Positions 58,556 to 64,000 of a DNA stretch of 64,000 bases are shown here, piece after piece (within the stretch, counting starts at the first letter, position 1; each line of letters starts with the position of its first letter). Origin of the DNA: Cryptococcus deneoformans JEC21 (Eukaryota; Basidiomycota; Tremellomycetes; Tremellales; Cryptococcaceae); NCBI RefSeq assembly GCF_000091045.1, contig NC_006694.1:196001-260000 (forward strand), written 5' to 3'. A program made the position numbers and the translations under genes. The notes under the pieces are model-generated. The model was not told where the DNA came from, made no database searches, and saw only the letters and a program-made list of their open reading frames with translations.

Positions 58556-59589
58556 CTATTTATTATGCCAAAGCAAAGTTCTCAGGTCTCGCCACGTTTC
58601 CGAATCTCTATACAAATATCCTGCAATGAACAAACGTCAGCCCTGCCCCCGCCCAGCACAACCAGCCGGTCAAAAATCAAAAAACATTTAAAAAAAAAAC
58701 TTACTCATGCTATTAGCCATCCCTGGCTGTATCCTTTCTCCCCTATGTCTGAACATGTACATCACCGACGCCCAACTCAGTGCGGCGAGAACGGCAAACG
58801 GTAATTGGGCCGGTGGGATGGGCTTTGGGTTCGCCTGGGGAGAAGTGAGTGGTGGGAGAGGGTGAGCGAGGGGTTCGATAGGTGTTTTGGGCGGTGATGC
58901 CGTATTGTAAAGTCGAGGAAGGAGAGAAAGGAGAGAACGGGATAGAACGTAGAGGACCATTTGCTCGTTGATCTGAGTTTTCGATCACGTATGGAGAAAC
59001 ATGCGTCAGCAGGAATGTGCTGCCAAGTTTTCTCTTTTTTTCCACATTGAAACTTGGGCTCACCGGTGTTCTCTCCCCAAATACCCACCATCCTCCCAAA
59101 CCGCCAGCAACAAAAGTGTCGAGATCTCTTTCTTTGCCGCCGTTGAGCTTCTTCTGTAAGATGAGGAGTAACTTGTAGATTGTCACAAACTTGCAGAGGT
59201 TTATCGCGTGTGTGCGTGTCGCTGTCAAGATACCCTTGATCTTCGCTGGCCATCTAGTACGACAAAAAGTCAGTTATACGCCTTGGACAGGGTGAAGGGT
59301 TTGGAGAGAAAGTAGTATGCACGGTTTATGGGAAAATAGGAATGTCATAACCAGCGCGTGGGGGAAGCCTGAAGATAGGTATTCAATCAGCATACGCGAC
59401 AGTGTGTAGTACACACATGCATACTCACGAATCTTGACACCATATACGAAGCCATTTCTAGCTCCTTTAATGACGGATAACAGATCATGGTTCGCAGGGC
59501 TATGGGATGTGACGAGAGTTAGTGCGCAAAGGATTTGGTCGTGAAAGGCAAGAGACTCGCTTATGGAGGAATCGCTGGAGAGCGGACAT
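58556..59589 (-). CDS. PXMP4/PMP24-like peroxisomal membrane protein (Tim17/22/PXMP4 family)
   Basis: Start 59589 (MSALQRFLH); exon 2 gives HDLLSVIKGARNGFVYGVKIR, exon 3 PHALVMTFLFSHKP, then ATRTHAINLCKFVTIYKLLL and DTFVAGGLGGWWVFGERTP, NEQMVLYVLSRSLLSLLPRL and, after a Pro-rich loop, FAVLAALSWASVMYMFRH. The final exon encodes YLYRDSETWRDL and ends WHNK. This is the order of human PXMP4 and fungal PMP24 proteins, integral to the peroxisome membrane. The first intron (59500-59560) starts GCGAGT, a GC donor. The Pro-rich loop before the last helix is longer than in PXMP4. Confidence 0.85.
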
Positions 59590-60495
59590 TGTCGCGAGAC
59601 GAGGATCGTGTGTTGTTATGAGGGCGCCTTGGAGATGGTTGCAAACGGCCAACTAACTGGTGGTGATGTCGAGTCTGTCGTAAGGAATTTTGACGCAGAG
59701 AAATGGTGTAAGGATCCATACACAAATTCCCTCACGCCTACTATGGCCCAGCGTATGTCGCCGTTCCCGGCAATTAACATCTGATTAACCGGAAAGCGAA
59801 CGGCTGCTGATTGACGAAGAAGGCGGCTTCCTCAGCAGGTAATAAGTAAAATTCGTTCTGGCAAGCACCATGCATGATTTCGTACCATGGGTATCCGGGA
59901 AGATGCTTGAGCTATATCAGAAAAGATTACCATGTTGATGCGTGCATGGAAGGGTTTATTCAAGGGATCAACTCCCAGCGGAGGGAATGACGACGAATTT
60001 GATCCCGTCGACGGAGTCCTCATCATCCAACGCTATACTACTATTGGTGAAAAAGGCCATTAATTATTCAAGCAGGAAGATGAAGCAAGTGCCAAAGGAG
60101 GATGCGACCAGCCACGTGCCAGCTACTGTGCGATCTATGCAAAGCGAGTCGCGTCGGTCGGAAAACGAACGAAAAGGTAAAAAGAAACGTAGAGATCCAA
60201 AAAAACGACGCTAGGCCGGCGTCGTGTGGAAATGGGAATTGGCTACCCAACAACGAAAGGACCGAGAGTGGGACTGGATCCCTATACCCACCTGTTTTCT
60301 ACTCGTTACCCAGATGCAGAGCGGATATGTGCTATATCCGTCTCCTCTGTTCTTTTCTCGTCTATATCTACCCAAAATTGGACGAGAAAGGTTCTCTGCA
60401 CCTTCGCAATTGATCAATCTAACCCGCTTCCATCTCGATTCCTCTTTACTTTGTGAACGCATACTCAAACTTGCCCAACCAACCCATCGCTCACC
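59590..60495. other. Divergent intergenic stretch
   Basis: About 900 bases between the PXMP4-like gene (-) and the orphan gene (+). Overlapping short frames only; pyrimidine-rich leader just before 60496. Confidence 0.5.
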
Positions 60496-61550
60496 ATGGC
60501 GCTCACTGAATCAGACGGTCTTATGAGTAAGTACAGACCTCTTGTGAAAAAAGTGTAACTATTCATTGTCGACTAGTTACTCTCCCCTCTACACTCCCGA
60601 TTACTTCTTCCCATTCTCAGGAGACTATGACTACTCCACCTACCTTGACGTTTGCAAACTCCAAGTCACTGACGACTCCTCCCCTAAACCGTTCCTTGCC
60701 CAACCTTGGTTTGGCTGACGGCAGCACGACTTGTGCCCCAGGCTACATCCTCATCTGCATTCACCACGACCCATTGTCTCGTTACACGCTCGGGATCAAC
60801 TTTACCGCCTTTGTGGGTCTTTGCCCCACCAGCCCGGTTACCACCAGCACCGCCGACTGCCCCGCCTTTCCCTCTTCCACACCCAAATTCGCCGACCATA
60901 TGCGATGCCACGTCATCCAGCGTTTGCTGCACACTGTCATGCACGACCATCTCGCCAACATGACGGATTGTCACACCTGGGAATCACTGGTCAATGCGGT
61001 GTACGATTACTGCACGTGGACTATGGAATGTATCCTCCTCGGTACCGATGCAAATGTTCGATTCGGGGTTTCTTGTTATCCCTTTTTGAAAGAGCTCGAA
61101 GAGGCGGCAAGGACGCTCAGGAGGGATAGTATGGGCGAGTGGGATGACGTGGTGCAGATTGGGGTGGATAGGTTGTTGGAGACACTACCTTGCGGTGAAT
61201 GGACCTTGACCAAGAGAAGGATTGAAAAGGAACGATTGCCAGAGTTTCCGAAAGCCCAAACTCAAGTCAAGGCCAAGCGTGAGGCCAGACGTCCGGCGGC
61301 ACCTTCGATCCCAGCTCCAGCTGTCATTCCTGTCCCTGCACCTGCTCCGCTTATTATCAAGCGCAAAAGATACAGCAGCCTACGCACGCTGATGGGCCGT
61401 GCGGGGTCGGTGGTTGGCAGGCAGAAGATGCGGGCAAAGGCGTCTGCGGTTATCGAGAAGGGAAAGGTTGGCTTCCACGACAGGCAAACGGTCCAGAGGA
61501 TGGAGCCGGTCTCGTCCATGTCTGGTCCTGCGAGCCTGTCTTGCATGTGA
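60496..61550 (+). CDS. Orphan protein with Cys/His-containing middle and basic tail (334 aa)
   Basis: Two exons: 60496-60526 (MALTESDGLM, ending in phase 1) and 60577-61550, with intron GTAAGT...GACTAG. The join yields MITLPSTLP and runs in frame into the long exon, 335 codons in all. An N-terminal Thr/Pro/Ser part is followed by a region with repeated Cys and aromatic residues (VYDYCTWTMECILLGTD, GVSCYPFLKELEEAARTL) and a C-terminal Ala/Pro plus Lys/Arg-rich tail (IIKRKRYSSLRTLMGRAG). No family recognised. It lies 270 bases upstream of IPC1 on the same strand. An alternative acceptor at 60619 would give only a 46-residue product. Confidence 0.65.
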
Positions 61551-61822
61551 TTGTTCGTGGGCGGTGAGGACAGTTAGTCAGTACTTTGAAGCTGTGTATA
61601 TACCAGAATGTGAATGCAGTGTTTCCGTGCAAGTGGTCGATGGGGCTCACGAGTTGGTGGCCGGCGGCAAGGACGAGCCACGTGGAGTTCGCGTGGGGAT
61701 CGGAAACGGGTCCGCGTTGTTGTTATTCTCGAGATTCTTCGTTGCGCAGGATCTGGCGTGCAGATACACCTGAACGAGGCAGCGTACGGCAGAGCAACGC
61801 TGACATCCCAGCCACATACACC

Positions 61823-63263
61823 ATGTCCGCCATCCGCACTCTCGCAAACCCCGTCACCGCCTGCTTCTCCACCTCGCTCTCTCCCCGTGCCGCATTCCAC
61901 CGCTTTCTCCATGCGCTCTCCGCCTCCATCCGCCGCCTCGACCTCTCCCGCGACCCGAGCAAGACCTTGAACCGCCTCAAGCAGCACAGGTTCACCCTGG
62001 CCAACACGCTGCCCCGCGCGTTCATGCTTCTATGTGCATCCTACAGTCTCTACATCATGACCACCCCGCCCTTCCCGCTCAAGCTTGGGATACCCATCGC
62101 GTACGTCGCCGCTGTCATCTTGCCGATCACGTCTCAGTTTGTCTGGCCTGCCACACCCATCTTTGCATGGCTCATCACTTTCTTCTCCGCCCGTTTCATC
62201 CCTTCCGGGCGCCGGCCAGAAATCCACGTCGCCCTTCTTCCAGCTCTTGAATCCGTCCTCTACGGCGCCAACATTTCTGATCTCCAGACAAGATATACCA
62301 ACGCTTTCCTTGATGTGGTCGCATGGCTGCCCTACGGCGTGTTACATTTCACTCTTCCATTCGTCGTGGCTGTTATCCTTTGGTCGCTGGGACCTAGGGG
62401 TGCGGTTCAGTTCTGGGGCTTGGCCTTTGGGTGGATGAATTTGCTCGGTGTAGTCTGTCAGCTCCTGTTCCCTGCTGCCGCGCCTTGTAAGTATCTATTT
62501 TACTGTATCGCTCAAACCCACATACTTAATATACCGAGCAGGGTACGAAATCATTCACGGTCTTACCCCCGCCGACTATTCCATGGCCGGCTCTCCCGGC
62601 GGTCTCATGCGTATCGACCGCGTCTTCCACTCTTCAGGCTATACCAACGCATTCGGTTCCGCTCCTCTTGTTTTTGGTGCCTTCCCCTCCCTCCATTCCG
62701 GATGTGCCGTCATGGAAGCGCTCTTCCTTTCCCATTTCTTCCCATCTCTCAAGGGTCTGTATTGGGGCTACGTCGGTGTCCTCTGGTGGGCGACCATGTA
62801 CCTCTCCCACCACTACCTCATCGACCTCGTCGGTGGAGCTTGTCTGAGCGTCTTGGTGTTTTACTTGTGCATGCCTGAAGGTTTCAAGGATGTTGATCAG
62901 ATTCAGTGGGAGGCGGTGGAAGGCGATGGGTACGAGATGATTGGCGGGCCCAGGACGGGCACGGGTCCTGATATTGATTTGGATGAGGAGATTAGAAAAT
63001 TGGAAGAGCAAGGCGAAGCGTTGTTCGAGCAGGCGATAGGGGATGAAGAGTCTCGGATCGAGACAAAGGGAGAGGGAAACACTGGCGCGGGCGGGAATGT
63101 GAGTGGGAACGAAAGTGGGGATAGTGCAGATAGCGGTAAGAAAAAGGGAAAGGGGAAGCAAACTGCCAAAAAGCCAAAGATGAAGGAGCCAAGATCAGTC
63201 AGCTGGGGAGAAACAAAGGTGATGGGTGAAGGAGCACAGGTGGTTTCAGAAGATAGCTCTTAG
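61823..63263 (+). CDS. IPC1: Inositol phosphorylceramide synthase catalytic subunit
   Basis: Two exons (61823-62486, 62542-63263) give 461 residues. An N-terminal cytosolic leader (RRLDLSRDPSKTLNRLK) precedes six membrane helices, e.g. FMLLCASYSLYIM and YVAAVILPITSQFVW. The PAP2-like catalytic motifs are PADYSMAGSPGGLMRIDR, FGAFPSLHSGCAVMEALF (catalytic His) and YLSHHYLIDLVGG (second His and Asp). This is AUR1/IPC1, which moves phosphoinositol from phosphatidylinositol to phytoceramide in the Golgi, releasing diacylglycerol; it is the aureobasidin A target. The ~130-residue hydrophilic tail is Glu/Gly/Lys-rich and longer than needed for the catalytic core. Confidence 0.95.
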
Positions 63264-63438
63264 AGGTATCTGTTTTAAAACAGTAGTATACCCAACACTT
63301 TTTCTTGACCATATATCCTACACTATGATCTTAATAATGCAGAATAGAAAAAAACCTTGTCCTTCTCACAGGCGTCAACAGATGAAGTGAAACCAGACTA
63401 GATCACGATACATCGTCGCAGAAAATAAATAAATAAAT

Positions 63439-64000
63439 CTAGTAACTCCATCCCAAACCTCCTGGTACAGGCCTGTTCGTCCATCGACTGATAATCCCCA
63501 TCGCCCTCGCCCTCCTCACAAGTTTACCAACCCGCCTTTGCGACTTCCAAGTCAACCCAGTCTCTGCCCGACTTTTTATCTTGCCCATCGGGTTGACGAA
63601 TTCATAGGCGAAATTAGGGTTCATATCGTGCACCAAGGGATTAGTCTTGGTGATGTAAAACGGATCAAGCTTGACGGCAATTTTCTTGGGAGGACCGAGG
63701 AGAGGTGGACGGGGAAAAGGTCGGGCAGTGGGGAAGATGGATTCTTGGGTAAATGCTTGAGGGGCAGCAAACTAGAAGAGTTGAGAAACCCAAAACAGGT
63801 CAGCTTTTTTAATGTCCATGTGTACCTTCCACCAGCTATAAACAATGAGGAGAAGAGAGATGGGCAAAAAACGTACTTGGTTGGCTTTGAACTGTTCTCG
63901 GTTGTCCTGGACCTCGTTCTTCATCAGAGGTGAAGTTTGAGTAGCAGCTCGTTCGCCAAAGGCTTTTTGGAAAATCTCGGTGGGGTTGGCAGCGGGTCGT
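63439..64000 (-). CDS. Mitochondrial ribosomal protein bS18m, 5' part beyond the window
   Basis: Two exons are visible (stop 63439-63441). The C-terminal exon has PPKKIAVKLDPFYITKTNPL, then NFAYEFVNPMGKIKSRAETG, LTWKSQRRVGKLVRRARAMG and ends GGLGWSY. The R-rich GKIKSR-TGLT-KSQRR-AR-GII series is the core of bacterial S18 and mitochondrial Mrps18. The preceding exon (about 63930-64000) reads PAANPTEIFQKAFGERAA and runs off the edge, so the start is not seen. It is part of the mitoribosome small subunit. Confidence 0.85.

Noticed and set aside
62634..63161. 175-codon antisense frame over IPC1 exon 2
   Set aside because: Mirror of a strong coding exon with codon bias; no independent signals.

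Overview
The window looks like nuclear DNA of a basidiomycete yeast, most likely the Cryptococcus neoformans/gattii complex. Genes are packed on both strands and almost every one is cut by many introns of about 45-70 bases with GT(A/G)AGT donors and short acceptors; microexons of about 20 bases occur. Gene content fits: an inositol-phosphorylceramide synthase, a Cys-type selenoprotein O, UNC93-like and monocarboxylate-type transporters, and Zn2Cys6 regulators. The species call is inference from style and content, not from a search. Exon joins were read by eye; frames were checked across junctions for most genes.

Layout. 1-5.3 kb: a 988-residue serine-rich orphan (+) and a histidine-phosphatase gene (-). 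5.3-9.8 kb: gene-poor stretch holding a 3,104-bp DNA transposon-like element (6541-9644) with CACTG terminal inverted repeats, a CTT target duplication and subterminal GCATAT/GCATAAC repeat arrays. 9.8-29.1 kb: a block that reads as a catabolic cluster: MFS monocarboxylate-type transporter, UGA3-like Zn2Cys6 regulator, then three divergent pairs (UNC93-like transporter / DAO-family FAD oxidoreductase; haloacid-dehalogenase-type HAD / class III aminotransferase; tartrate-isopropylmalate-type dehydrogenase / succinate-semialdehyde-type aldehyde dehydrogenase). Together these could take up an amine or omega-amino acid, oxidise or transaminate it, and oxidise the semialdehyde into the TCA cycle.

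29.6-33.5 kb: SELO (+) convergent with LUC7 (-). 34.0-34.9 kb: two tandem tiny genes for 83- and 82-residue single-pass membrane proteins of the same architecture. 36.2-39.2 kb: divergent MED10 and HRT3/FBXO9-type F-box genes. 39.4-45.5 kb: the large meiotic helicase gene MER3/HFM1 (-), then actin-related protein 10 (-), a Gly/Ser-rich repeat protein (-), an IGHMBP2/HCS1-type helicase (+), an AT-hook plus Zn2Cys6 protein (-), CCZ1 (+), a PXMP4-type peroxisomal membrane protein (-), an orphan 334-residue protein (+), IPC1/AUR1 (+), and the 3' part of mitochondrial ribosomal protein bS18m (-), cut by the window edge. No rRNA, tRNA, CRISPR or viral sequence was recognised.
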